Below, piece after piece: positions 19,739-29,125 of a stretch of DNA of 64,000 nucleotides; the first letter of the stretch is position 1, and each line of letters opens with the position of its first letter. Below the pieces are notes generated by a model. That model searched no databases, was not told the DNA's origin, and worked only from the letters and a program-made list of their open reading frames with translations. The translations under genes were made by a program, and so were the position numbers. This DNA is from Prescottella defluvii (GTDB taxonomy: Bacteria; Actinomycetota; Actinomycetes; Mycobacteriales; Mycobacteriaceae), in contig CP121458.1 of the NCBI GenBank assembly GCA_029690005.1, positions 1,116,001 to 1,180,000 on the forward strand, given 5' to 3'.

Positions 19739-20706
19739 GCGAATTCCTCACCAAGCTCCAGGCATTCGAGGGCCAGGTCCTGACCCCCACGACGTGGGGT
19801 CCGGACGAGGTCAACACCCCGATGATCCGGCACTGGGTCGAGACGATGGGCGACACCAGCCCGATCTATCTCGACGACGAGGCCGCCCGCGCCACCGGTC
19901 GGGACGGCGCCGTTGCGCCCGCGCTCATGGCGCAGGTGTGGACGATGCGCACGTTCAACGACAAGATGGCGAACAACGATCCGTCGCAGGTGTGGACCGA
20001 TCTGATCGCCACGCTCGACGACGAGGGCTTCACCTCGGTTGTCGCGACCGACTCGGACTTCGAGTTCTTCGTGGAACTGCGCCCCGGCGAACGGGTTTCG
20101 CTCACCGAGGTGATCGAGGACATCACCGAGGAGAAGAAGACCGGCCTCGGTACCGGCCACTTCGTCACGACGCTCAAGACGTATCGCAACGGTGACGACG
20201 AGGTCGTCGCGACCCAGCGGTGGCGGACCCTGCGGTTCAAGCCGAAGGGCAGCGAGAAGGCGGAGAAGCCGGCAGAGAAGCAGGCGGGGCCGATCCCGGG
20301 CCTGCGTCCGCGTCCGGCACTCAACGTGGACAACGCCTTCTGGTTCGAGGCCGCCAAGGAGCACCGCCTGGTGATCCAGCGCTGCACCAACTGCGGCGTG
20401 CTGCGGCACCCCACGGGCCCGATGTGCGGTGCGTGCCGCTCGCTCGAGTGGGACACCGTCGACGCCTCGGGCCGGGGCACCGTCTACAGCTTCGTCGTCA
20501 ACCACCATCCGCAGATCCCCGGATTCGAGTACCCGCTCATCGTGGCGACGATCGAACTCGAAGAGGGCACCCGCCTGATCGCGAACATGACCGGCATCGC
20601 GCCGGACGACGTCGAGATCGGCATGCCGGTGGAACTGGACTGGATCGACGCCGACCCGGATCTGACGCTGCCCGCGTTCCGGCCGGCCGCACGGGAGGAC
20701 TCCTGA
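19735..20706 (+). CDS. chsH2: Steroid enoyl-CoA hydratase subunit ChsH2 (MaoC + DUF35)
   Basis: A 323-residue protein starting at an overlapping GTG. Residues 1-170 form a MaoC-like hot-dog domain and residues 190-320 a DUF35/OB-fold domain with a zinc-ribbon CTNCGVLRHP...CGACRS (four Cys). This fusion is diagnostic of ChsH2. With ChsH1 it hydrates the 17-propenoyl-CoA steroid, and in known systems its DUF35 domain docks the aldolase Ltp2. A low-complexity Lys/Glu linker (KGSEKAEKPAEKQ) joins the domains. Confidence 0.9.
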   Translation: MSEFLTKLQAFEGQVLTPTTWGPDEVNTPMIRHWVETMGDTSPIYLDDEAARATGRDGAVAPALMAQVWTMRTFNDKMANNDPSQVWTDLIATLDDEGFTSVVATDSDFEFFVELRPGERVSLTEVIEDITEEKKTGLGTGHFVTTLKTYRNGDDEVVATQRWRTLRFKPKGSEKAEKPAEKQAGPIPGLRPRPALNVDNAFWFEAAKEHRLVIQRCTNCGVLRHPTGPMCGACRSLEWDTVDASGRGTVYSFVVNHHPQIPGFEYPLIVATIELEEGTRLIANMTGIAPDDVEIGMPVELDWIDADPDLTLPAFRPAAREDS

Positions 20707-21818
20707 TGGACTTCAACTTCAGCGAAGAGCAAGAAGCGATTCGCAACCTCGCCGACGAGGTCTTCACCAGCAAGGCCGACATCGACCGCGTCAAGCAGGT
20801 CGAGCTGAGCGACGAGCGCATCGACCGCGACCTGTGGCGTGAGCTCGCGAACACGGGCCTGCTCGGCATCGCGCTGCCCGAGGACCTCGGCGGCGGCGGC
20901 CTGGGCCTGGCCGAGCTGTACGTCCTGCTCGAGCAGCAGGGTCGCCACGTCGCGCCCGTGCCGATCTGGCAGTCGGCCCTCGCGGCCCTCGCGGTCGCCG
21001 AGTTCGGCACCGACGCGCAGCGCACCGCGCTGGTTCCGGGTGTCGCCGAGGGCAGCAGCTTCCTCACGATCGGCCTCGAGGAGTTCGGCCCGTACGTCGA
21101 CGGCGACCCGGAGACCACGGCTGCCGAGGCCGGCGGCCAGTGGACCCTGACCGGCGCCAAGGCAGTCGTCCCGATCACGCATGTCGCCGACCGCGCGATC
21201 GTCTCGGCCACCACGCCGACCGGCGCGGCGCTGTTCGTCGTCGACCTCGCCGGCGCGGGTGTCTCGGTGGAGCAGACGCAGTCCACCAACTGGGAGATCT
21301 GCGGCAACGTCACGTTCGAGTCCGCGCCGGCGGAGCTGCTCGGCCCCGCCGACGGCACCACCGCGCAGTGGCTGCAGGGCCGTGTCGAGCTCGCGCTCGC
21401 CGCGATCCAGCTCGGTGTCGGTTCCGGCGCCGTCCAACAGGCCGTCACGTACCTCAACGGCCGCCAGCAGTTCGGGCGTCCGCTCGCGACGTTCCAGGCC
21501 GTCAACCACCAGCTGGCCGACTGCTACATCGACCTGCAGGCGATGAGCGTGACCCTCTGGCAGGCCACGCAGAACCTCGTCGACGGCACGGATCCCGGCA
21601 CCTCGGTCCTGGTCGCGAAGTGGTGGGCCACCGACGGCGGCCAGCGCATCGTGCATCGCACCACGCACCTCCACGGCGGTATGGGCGTCGACACCGACTA
21701 CCCGGTGCACCGGCACCTGCTGTGGGGCAAGCAGATCGGCGCCACCCTGGGTGGCTCCGCGTCGGACCTCGCGCGTCTGGGCGCACAGCTCGCCGCCGGT
21801 GTCGAGGTGGTCGGATGA
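20706..21818 (+). CDS. chsE1: Steroid acyl-CoA dehydrogenase, ChsE1/FadE28-like
   Basis: A 370-residue acyl-CoA dehydrogenase, partner of ChsE2. The start shares a base with the previous stop (TGATG). The C-terminal THLHGGMGVDTDYPVHRHL matches FadE28, as do LNGRQQFGRPLATFQ and the short, divergent N-terminal half. Here it lies between chsH2 and chsH1, whereas in M. tuberculosis fadE28 and fadE29 are adjacent, so the operon is shuffled relative to that model. Confidence 0.88.
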   Translation: MDFNFSEEQEAIRNLADEVFTSKADIDRVKQVELSDERIDRDLWRELANTGLLGIALPEDLGGGGLGLAELYVLLEQQGRHVAPVPIWQSALAALAVAEFGTDAQRTALVPGVAEGSSFLTIGLEEFGPYVDGDPETTAAEAGGQWTLTGAKAVVPITHVADRAIVSATTPTGAALFVVDLAGAGVSVEQTQSTNWEICGNVTFESAPAELLGPADGTTAQWLQGRVELALAAIQLGVGSGAVQQAVTYLNGRQQFGRPLATFQAVNHQLADCYIDLQAMSVTLWQATQNLVDGTDPGTSVLVAKWWATDGGQRIVHRTTHLHGGMGVDTDYPVHRHLLWGKQIGATLGGSASDLARLGAQLAAGVEVVG

Positions 21819-22263
21819 CCGCCACCGCTCCCGCCGTGTCGGGCCGCAGCTACGACGACATCACCGTCGGCGAGGCGCTGCCCGAGCTGGCGATCCCGCT
21901 GACCCGGACGCTGATCGTGGCCACCGCGATCGCGACGCGCGACTTCCAGGACGTGCACCACGATCCCGAGCTGGCGCGTGAGCGTGGCTCGAAGGACGTG
22001 TTCATGAACATCCTCACCAGCAACGGGCTGGCGGGGCGGTTCGTGACGGACTGGGCCGGACCGTTCGCGACGGTGCGCCGCGTGAAGATCCGCCTCGGTG
22101 CCCCGAACTACCCGGGCGACACCATGACGATGACCGGTGAGGTGGTCTCCAAGGAGAACGGCCTAGTCGAGGTGAAGGTCGTGGGCGCGAACAGCCTGGG
22201 CAACCACCTCTCGGCACCGTCACGGTCGCCTACCCGGCCGCCACCGAAGGGAAGGACGCCTGA
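21815..22263 (+). CDS. chsH1: Steroid enoyl-CoA hydratase subunit ChsH1, apparent frameshift
   Basis: A MaoC-type hot-dog subunit of about 149 residues with the hydratase motif ATRDFQDVHHDPELA carrying the catalytic Asp/His. It forms the active hydratase with ChsH2. The frame breaks at 22213-22214: one G is missing in NHLSGTVTVAYPA, after which the frame runs to the TGA at 22261-22263 that overlaps the ltp2 ATG. The perfect fit of the restored stop to the next start supports a sequencing error. Confidence 0.85.
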
Positions 22264-23441
22264 TGGCAGTGAGCCCGCTCTCGGGTGCCGCCGCGATCGT
22301 CGGCATCGGCGCCACCGAGTTCTCGAAGAAGTCCGGTCGCTCCGAGCTACAACTCGCGTGCGAGGCCGTCACCGCCGCGCTCGCCGACGCCGGCATCGAC
22401 CCGTCCGAGGTCGACGGTCTGACCACCTTCACGATGGAGACCAACGGCGAGATCCTCGTCGCCCGCAACTGCGGGCTCGGGGAGCTCAAGTTCTTCTCCC
22501 GGATCGGCTACGGCGGCGGCGCGGCGTGCGCGTCGGTGCAACAGGCGGCGATGGCCGTCGCGACCGGCGTCGCCGAGGTCGTGGTGGTCTACCGTGCGTT
22601 CAACGAGCGCTCCGGTATGCGCTTCGGCCTGGGTCAGCACGACCGCCCGATGGATTCGACCGCCGACCGCGCAGCGTACGCATGGTTGACCCCGCAGGGA
22701 CTGGCGACTCCCGCCCAGTGGGTCGCGATGTTCGCTCGGCGGTACATGCACCAGTACGGTGCCACGAGTGAGGATTTCGGCCGGGTTGCTGTCGTGGCGC
22801 GCAAGCACGCCGCGAACAACCCTGCCGCGTGGTTCTACGGCAAGCCCATCACGCTCGAGGACCACCAGAACTCCCGGTGGATCGCCGAGCCGCTGCACCT
22901 GCTCGACTGCTGCCAGGAGACCGACGGCGGCCAGGCCCTCGTCATCGTCTCGGCCGAGCGTGCCAAGAGTCTGCGCAACAAGCCCGCGATCATCAAGGGC
23001 GCCGCGCAGGGTTCGGGCAAGGACCAGCACATGATGACGAGCTACTACCGCCCCGACATCACCGGCATCCCGGAGATGGGCCTGGTCGGCCGTCAGCTCT
23101 ACGCGCAGGCCGGTCTGACGCCGGACGACATCAATGCGGCGATCCTCTACGACCACTTCACTCCTCTGGTGCTCCCGCAGCTCGAGGAACTCGGTTTCTG
23201 CCGTCCCGGCGAGGCCAAGGACTTCATCCGCGAGGGGAATCTGGAGATCGGTGGACGGCTGCCGAGCAACACGCACGGTGGTCAGGTCGGTGAGGCGTAC
23301 CTGCACGGCGTCAACGGAATCGCGGAGGCGGTCCGGTTGGTGCGTGGGACGTCCACCAACCAGCCCGAGGGTGTCGAGAACGTGCTCGTCACGGCGGGAA
23401 CCGCGGTTCCCACCAGCGGCCTGATTCTCGGCGCCGCCTGA
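22263..23441 (+). CDS. ltp2: Steroid side-chain retro-aldolase Ltp2
   Basis: A 392-residue thiolase-fold protein that in related bacteria cleaves 17-hydroxy-3-oxo-pregnene-20-carboxyl-CoA to androstenedione and propionyl-CoA. The thiolase nucleophile is absent; GYGGGAACASVQQAAM replaces the usual Cys loop. The candidate catalytic Tyr is in AAILYDHFTPLVLPQLEE. Coupled by overlap to chsH1, whose partner ChsH2 carries the docking DUF35 domain. Product and substrate are inferred from the family. Confidence 0.88.
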   Translation: MAVSPLSGAAAIVGIGATEFSKKSGRSELQLACEAVTAALADAGIDPSEVDGLTTFTMETNGEILVARNCGLGELKFFSRIGYGGGAACASVQQAAMAVATGVAEVVVVYRAFNERSGMRFGLGQHDRPMDSTADRAAYAWLTPQGLATPAQWVAMFARRYMHQYGATSEDFGRVAVVARKHAANNPAAWFYGKPITLEDHQNSRWIAEPLHLLDCCQETDGGQALVIVSAERAKSLRNKPAIIKGAAQGSGKDQHMMTSYYRPDITGIPEMGLVGRQLYAQAGLTPDDINAAILYDHFTPLVLPQLEELGFCRPGEAKDFIREGNLEIGGRLPSNTHGGQVGEAYLHGVNGIAEAVRLVRGTSTNQPEGVENVLVTAGTAVPTSGLILGAA

Positions 23442-23482
23442 CCCGGCAGTAGCCGATACAAGAAGCCCTGGAAGGACTAAGA

Positions 23483-24298
23483 ATGACGGCAGTGGAGCAG
23501 AAGTCGGCCGGCGAGTGGCGCGGGGTCGACCTCGGCACCCGCACGGTGAGCTACGACGAGCGCGACGCGATCCTGTACGCGCTCGCCGTGGGTGCGAAGG
23601 CCACCGACCTGGACCTCGTGATGGAGGACCGGCTGCGGGTTCTGCCGACGTTCGCGCTGACGCTGGCCCAGTGGGCGCCCGACGAGCTGGGCTCGCGCGG
23701 CGGCTTCGATACGAAGACCGCGCTGCACGGCTCGCAGGAGCTGAAGGTGCTCGCGCCGCTGCCCCGCAGCGGTGAGGTCGCGCTGAAGGCCAGCGTCGGC
23801 GAGGTCTGGGACAAGGGCGCCGCGGCGGTGTTCGAGGTCAAGGTCGAGTGCGAGTACTTCGTCGCGACCTGGTCGATCTTCGCGCCCGGCGCGGGCGGAT
23901 TCGGTGGCGAGCGCGGCCCGGCCAAGCCGCCGGCACCGGAGGGTGAGCCCAACGTGACCACTGCGCTCGAGACCGCGCTGAACGTGGCTGCGCTGTACCG
24001 CCTCACGGGCGACCGCCACCACATCCACATCGATCCCGAGGCCGCGGCGGGCATCGGCCAGCCGCGTCCGATCATGCACGGCCTGTGCACGCTCGCGGCG
24101 TCGACGCTGCCGCTCGCCAAGGAACTCGGCGTGCACCCGGCCGACCTGGCCGAGCTGCAGGGTCGCTTCGCCGCGCCGATGTTCCCCGGTGATACCGCGG
24201 ATCTGCAGGCGTGGGGCGGCGCGTCGGGCCTGTCCTTCGAGCTGGTCCGCGAGGGCAAGCCGGCCATCTCCGGCGGCTACGCGGTCTTCACCAAGTAA
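23483..24298 (+). CDS. MaoC-family enoyl-CoA hydratase, Rv3538/ChsH3-like
   Basis: A 271-residue double hot-dog hydratase with YRLTGDRHHIHIDPEAA and HGLCTLA in the second unit. It resembles the gene at 4990 (both have RLRVLPTFA or GLRVLPTFA and VWDKGKAAV/VWDKGAAAV). GGAAGGAC precedes the ATG. In mycobacteria an Rv3538-type hydratase lies close to the igr genes. It would hydrate an earlier, longer-chain steroid enoyl-CoA. Confidence 0.8.
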   Translation: MTAVEQKSAGEWRGVDLGTRTVSYDERDAILYALAVGAKATDLDLVMEDRLRVLPTFALTLAQWAPDELGSRGGFDTKTALHGSQELKVLAPLPRSGEVALKASVGEVWDKGAAAVFEVKVECEYFVATWSIFAPGAGGFGGERGPAKPPAPEGEPNVTTALETALNVAALYRLTGDRHHIHIDPEAAAGIGQPRPIMHGLCTLAASTLPLAKELGVHPADLAELQGRFAAPMFPGDTADLQAWGGASGLSFELVREGKPAISGGYAVFTK

Positions 24299-24307
24299 GA
24301 CGACCGA

Positions 24308-24346
24308 ATGTCACACGCGTTCAGTCCAACTGGACGCGTGTGACAT
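24308..24346. terminator. Bidirectional hairpin between convergent genes
   Basis: ATGTCACACGCGT (24308-24320) pairs perfectly with 24334-24346 across a 13-base loop, between the convergent MaoC and SDR genes. Confidence 0.75.
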
Positions 24347-24356
24347 CGGCCAGATG

Positions 24357-25133
24357 TCAGCTGTGCTGCGTCGCCATGTAGCGGGCGGGGTACTCGCCGC
24401 CGCCGTGGACCGCCAGGTCGGCGCCGTTGACGTACGACGACAGGTCGCTGCCCAGGAACAGGCACGCCTTGGCGATGTCCGACGGGACGGCCATGCGCTC
24501 CATCGGCAGCGTGCGGGTCACTGCGGCGCCGCCGTCCTCGCCGTACACCGACGCCGCCGCCTCGGTGCGGATCAGTCCGGTGGTGATGTGGTTGACGCGC
24601 ACCTTCGGCGCCCACTCGAGCGCCAGAGCCTTGGTCAGCCCGAGGAGTCCGGCCTTCGCCGCGGTGTACGCCGCGGTACCCGGCTGCGGCTGATGTGCCG
24701 AGACACTGCCGATGTTCACGATCGCCCCGCCCGTCTCCTGCTCGCGCATAACGAGATTCGCGGCCTGCGCCGTGTAGTACGGCGCCAACAGGTTGAGCGC
24801 GACGATCTTCTCGACGAAGCGCGGCGACACCGTCGCGGCATCGGCGTCGGGGGAGCCGCCGGCGTTGTTGACCAGCACGTCGAGGCGGCCGAAGCGGGAG
24901 ACGGCGTCCTCCATGAGGGCCGTCGCGTCGGCAGGATCGCGGACGTCCACGGCCCGGAAGGCGGCGCTGCGGCCGTCGACGGTCGGCAGGGTGTCGGGCT
25001 CGTTGCGCGCGCACACCAGGACGTCGGCGCCGGCCTGCAGGAAGTGCTCGGCGATGGCGAAGCCGATGCCCTTGGTGCCGCCCGTGACGACCACTGCGCG
25101 ACCGGAGAAGTCGATCGGGTTGGGGTAGTTCAT
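24357..25133 (-). CDS. Short-chain dehydrogenase/reductase
   Basis: A 258-residue SDR: TGGTKGIG, NNAGGS, and YTAAK with Ser in NIGSVSAHQ. It is closest in layout to the group of mycobacterial SDRs found in steroid and fatty-acid loci. It is divergent from another SDR at 25316, with a palindromic operator in between that may control both. Substrate unknown. Confidence 0.8.
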   Translation of the reverse strand: MNYPNPIDFSGRAVVVTGGTKGIGFAIAEHFLQAGADVLVCARNEPDTLPTVDGRSAAFRAVDVRDPADATALMEDAVSRFGRLDVLVNNAGGSPDADAATVSPRFVEKIVALNLLAPYYTAQAANLVMREQETGGAIVNIGSVSAHQPQPGTAAYTAAKAGLLGLTKALALEWAPKVRVNHITTGLIRTEAAASVYGEDGGAAVTRTLPMERMAVPSDIAKACLFLGSDLSSYVNGADLAVHGGGEYPARYMATQHS

Positions 25134-25229
25134 GCGAACTGCCTTTCTGTCGTGTCGCAGCGCCCGCACACCATGAGGATCCTTGGTGCCCAGAAGTTTT
25201 CGCCACCAATTTCGTGAAAACGCTGCGCT

Positions 25230-25243
25230 CAAGCAAATGCTTG
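25230..25243. promoter_or_regulatory. Palindromic operator CAAGCA-AA-TGCTTG
   Basis: Perfect 6-bp arms around two A bases lie in the 182-base gap between divergent SDR genes, 73 bases before the plus-strand start. The form suits a TetR-type repressor. It shares CAAG...CTTG with KstR2 sites but with a six-base rather than two-base spacer. Confidence 0.5.
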
Positions 25244-25315
25244 GTTGAGAATAGTCGACTGGAGGTCTGTCACACCAGGTCTTCCCAGTTCACGAGACTT
25301 CGAGAGCGAGTACAC

Positions 25316-26077
25316 ATGGGCAAGCTCGACGGCAAGATCGCGCTCATCACGGGCGCCGGACAGGGCATCGGTCAGGGCATCGCGCACGCGTTGGCGAAGG
25401 AGGGCGTCGCGATCGCCGTCGCGGGCCGCACCGAGTCCAAGCTCGTCAAGACGGTCGAACAGATCGAGGCCTACGGCGGCAAGGCCGTGGCCGTGCCGTG
25501 CGACGTCAGCAAGGCCGAGGATATCGACGCGGCGGTCGCGTGCACCCTCGAGCACTTCGGTGGGGTCGATATCCTGGTGAACAACGCCAACGACTGCAAG
25601 CCCGGCCCGCTGCTGTCCGTCACCGACGAAGACTTCGAGCGTTCGTTCGAGACCGGTCCGCTCGCGACCCTGCGCCTGATGCGGGCGTGCTACCCGTCCA
25701 TGAAGGAACGCGGCGGCGGTTCGATCATCAATCTCGTCACGTCTGCGGCGGTCCGATGGGACGCGAGCAACTACGGTGCCTACGCCGCGACCAAGGAGGG
25801 GATGCGCGCGCTGACCCGTGCCGCGGCCTGCGAATGGGGTATCGACGGCATTCGCGTCAATGCGATTGCGCCGCACGCCCTGTCGCCGGCTCTCGAGTGG
25901 TGGATCAACGAGTACCCCGAGGAGGCCGAGGAGTTCAAGGCCGGTATCCCGTTGCGCCGCATCGGCGATCCCGAGAGCGACATCGGACGGGCCGTCGTCT
26001 TCCTGGTGAGCAGCGACGCCGGCTACCTCAGCGGCGCCACCATCCCGCTCGACGGCGGTCAGTCCCGCTGGGGCTGA
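25316..26077 (+). CDS. Short-chain dehydrogenase/reductase
   Basis: A 253-residue SDR with TGAGQGIG, YAATK and Ser in LVTSAAVRW. NNAG is NNAN. It begins MGKLDGKIALITGAG, close to the SDR at 6593 (MGKLDERVAIVTGAG), so the two may be paralogues acting on similar substrates. It is followed five bases later by a 2-hydroxyacid dehydrogenase and probably shares its transcript. Confidence 0.8.
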   Translation: MGKLDGKIALITGAGQGIGQGIAHALAKEGVAIAVAGRTESKLVKTVEQIEAYGGKAVAVPCDVSKAEDIDAAVACTLEHFGGVDILVNNANDCKPGPLLSVTDEDFERSFETGPLATLRLMRACYPSMKERGGGSIINLVTSAAVRWDASNYGAYAATKEGMRALTRAAACEWGIDGIRVNAIAPHALSPALEWWINEYPEEAEEFKAGIPLRRIGDPESDIGRAVVFLVSSDAGYLSGATIPLDGGQSRWG

Positions 26078-26082
26078 CGGAG

Positions 26083-27050
26083 ATGGATGCGGAGATCGGC
26101 CGCAACCGGATCCTGGTGCTCCCCGCGGATCCGGCGATCGAGGAGTCGGTGCGCGATGCCGTCGGCGACTCCGGGTCCATCGTCCGACCGCGTTCCCGCA
26201 CCGCAGTGGCGGTGCGGGAACTGCTGCCCGACGTCGACATCGTCGTCGCGGACTGGTCCGGGCAGCTGTCCCTGGGCGTGGAGGAGGCCGCGCTCGGCCG
26301 GCACCTGCGCCTGATCCAGCAGCCCGGGGTCGGCATCGCCTTCATCGACGTCGCCGCCTGGGCGGAGGCCGGCGTCCCGGTCGCGAACACGCCCGGCGGG
26401 AACGCCGCGTCCGTCGCGGAGTGGGCCGTGGCGGCCACCGCGAACCTGTGCCGCTCGATCGGCTGGGCGGACGCCGAGATGCGCTCGGCCGTTGGCCGCA
26501 GACCTCGATCCTCGAGCGCGACACCCGGGACCTGGGCGAGCGCCGGGTGGGACTGGTCGGGTTCGGCGACATCAACCGACGGTGCGCCGCACTGTTCCAG
26601 GCGTTCGGGTGCGAGGTCGCGTACACGTCGCGTCGGCCGGACCCGAGCTCCGCGCTGCCCCACCGCGAACTCGACGACCTCCTCGCAACGTCGGACGTCG
26701 TGGTGATCGCGGTCCCGCTCACAGACGGGACACGGGCGCTGATCGGTGCGCGCGAACTCGCGCTGCTGCCGCGGGAGGCATTGGTGGTCAACGTGGCTCG
26801 CGGACCGGTCGTCGACGAGGTCGCGCTCGCCGCGGCCATCCGGTCCGGCTCGGTGGCCGGCGCCGCGCTGGACGTCTTCGCCGCCGAGCCGCTCGATCCC
26901 GCCAGCGAGCTGTTCGACCTCGACAACGTGGTGCTCAGCCCGCACATCGCGGGCGGCAGTTCCACGGCGCGGGAGAGGATGTTCCGCATGACCGGCGAGA
27001 ACGTCGCGCGGGTCTGCCGCGGCGAGGCGCCGCTGTGGACGGTGGGGTGA
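26083..27050 (+). CDS. D-2-hydroxyacid dehydrogenase, apparent frameshift
   Basis: An NAD-dependent D-isomer 2-hydroxyacid dehydrogenase of about 322 residues. RLIQQPGVGIAFIDV lies in the N-terminal domain, GLVGFGDINRR-like Rossmann sequence in the middle, VVNVARGPVVDE and LSPHIAGGS with the catalytic His near the end. One G is missing at 26487-26488; restoring it gives EMRSGRWPQ. It is very similar to the gene at 35754. It likely interconverts a 2-oxo and a 2-hydroxy acid. Confidence 0.78.
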
Positions 27051-27162
27051 CTTGTCCGGGGCAGTTCCGCGGCCGCCGGTCCGAAAACGAACATTCGACC
27101 GATTCTCGGTAGGCTCTGCGCACCGGTCCCGCTGAACGGGACGGGAACGTAGGAGGCACCGG

Positions 27163-27907
27163 ATGATGACATCGCTGCTGGGCAAGGTGCGCCTGCTGCT
27201 CGAGTCCTTCGATGCCGAGTCGGGCTCCCTCTCGCTCACCGAGCTGTCGCGGCGCAGCGGGGTCGCGAAGGCGACGGTGCACCGACTCGCTGCCGAACTA
27301 GTCGAGTTGGGGCTGCTCGAGCGGGCCGGAACCGACTACCGGTTGGGACTGCGGCTGTTCGAACTGGGCAACTCGTCCCCACCCAGCGGACGCTGCGCGA
27401 CGCGGCGTTGCCGTTCCTGCAGGAACTGCACGCGATCACCCGCGAGACGGTCCACCTCGCGATCCGGGACGGTCTCGACGTCCTGTACGTCGACAAGATC
27501 TCAGGGCACGGCTCGGTGGATGTGCCGTCCCGCGTCGCCGGCCGGTTGCCGCTCGAGGTCACTGCCACCGGCAAGGTACTGCTCGCGTTCTCCCCGACGG
27601 CTGTGTACGACCAGGTCGTCGCGCGCGGCCTCGCGAAGTTCACGCATCGGACGGTTGCGTCGGCGGCGATGCTGCGACGGCAGCTCGATCGCGCGCGCCG
27701 CGAGGCGATGTCGGTCGAGGCCGAGGAGGTCAGGCTCGGCGCGGCGAGCGCGGCGGTCCCGATCTTCTCGGGGGATCGACCGTTGTCGGCGCCATCAGCG
27801 TGTCGACGAGCACGGCCCGGATGAACGTCGCCCGGATCTCGGGACCGCTGCAGACCGCGGGGCATGGCGTCAGTCGAGCGCTCCACGAGATCGCGCGGAC
27901 GGCCTGA
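27163..27907 (+). CDS. IclR-family regulator, two apparent frameshifts
   Basis: A regulator of about 248 residues: winged-helix region SLTELSRRSGVAKATVHRLA, then an IclR effector domain with AGRLPLEVTATGKVLLAFSP. Two single-base losses, at 27367-27369 (FELGQLVP) and at the GGGGG of 27770-27774 (FSGGSTVVGAIS), restore it. It is strongly similar to the IclR at 42837, especially in the first 80 residues. Its 3' end overlaps the convergent MFS gene by 38 bases. An inverted repeat (GTCCCG...CGGGAC) sits upstream and may be its own operator. Confidence 0.78.
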
Positions 27908-29125
27908 CGACGGCCCCCAACGCGAACAGCGCGAGCACCGCCGAACCGGTCATCGCCACGGCGATCGCCAGGGACGTGTTCCCCAGCAGCCCGACGATCG
28001 GGGCGATGACCGCCGCCGCCCCGAACTGCGCGAACCCCACCATCGCCGCCGCGGTGCCCGCCGCCTCTCCGTGCCGGGACAGTGCGAGCGCCGGTGCGTT
28101 CGGCATCACGAACCCGGTGGCGCACAGCAATGCCAGGACCGGCAGCGCGAAGCCGAGGAATCCGCCGGTGTCGGTCGCCGCCAACCCGATCGCGACGGCT
28201 CCGAGCACGGTGCTCACCGCGAGCGACGCCACGCAGATGCCCATCGGCGTCCAGCGCCCCAGCAGCACGACGTTGAGTTGGGACGCGCCGATCAGCACGA
28301 CGGCGCCGGCGGCGAACGCGATGCCGTAGACCCCGGGCGCCAGCTCGAACTGGTCCTGCATCACGAACGACGAGCCTGCGATGTACGCCCAGAGCACCGC
28401 CCGGCCGAGCCCGCACACCAGCACCAGCACCATGAAGTGCCCGTCGCGGGCCAGCGTCGCGTATGTGCGTAGCACCGGTGCGACGCCGCGGCCGACTCGT
28501 GCCGACGGCGGCAGTGTCTCGGGCATGGCGACCCCGCCAAGCACGATCATGACGAGCCCGAGCCCGGCGAGCACGAGGAACACCCCGTGCCACGAGACCG
28601 CCGTCAGCAACACGCCCCCGATCGACGGTGCCAGGATCGGGGCGACGCCCATGACGAGCATCAGCCGCGACATCACGACGGCGGCGTCCCGGCCGTCGAA
28701 CAGATCGCGCACGACGGCCATCGCGATCACCCCGGTCGCGGCCGCGCCGAGCCCCTGCAGCGCGCGCAGTGCGCCAAGGACCGCGATCGACGGCGCGAAC
28801 CAGCAGGCCACCGACGCCGCGACGTGCAGCGACGTCCCGATGACGAGCGGCCGTCGGCGCCCGAAGACGTCGGAGAGCGGCCGATCACCAGTTGACCGAG
28901 GGCCAGGCCGAGTAGCGTCCCGGTGAGCGTGAGCTGCACGGCGGCGTACGATGTCAGGAAATCGTCGGTGATCGCGGGTAGCGCCGGCAGGTACATGTCC
29001 ACCGTGAACGGGCCGAGGGCGGTGAGCAGGCCGAGGATCACGACCAGTCGGATCCGGCTCCCGCCCCCGGGCGCAGCGACGCGGACACCTTCCCGGGCCG
29101 CGTCGGTCGTCGTGTCGGCTGTCAC
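27870..29125 (-). CDS. Bcr/CflA-type MFS transporter, apparent frameshift
   Basis: A twelve-helix major facilitator protein of about 418 residues. TALGPFTVDMYLPALPAI in the first helix is typical of the Bcr/CflA drug-efflux family. The frame breaks at 28879-28880 (one G missing) inside the loop LVIGPLSDVFGRR between helices 2 and 3. The GTG start overlaps the stop of the alpha/beta hydrolase, so the two form an operon. Exports a drug or a catabolic intermediate; substrate unknown. Confidence 0.8.

Noticed and set aside
25230..25243. KstR2 operator
   Set aside because: The CAAG and CTTG half sites are separated by six bases, not the two expected for KstR2.
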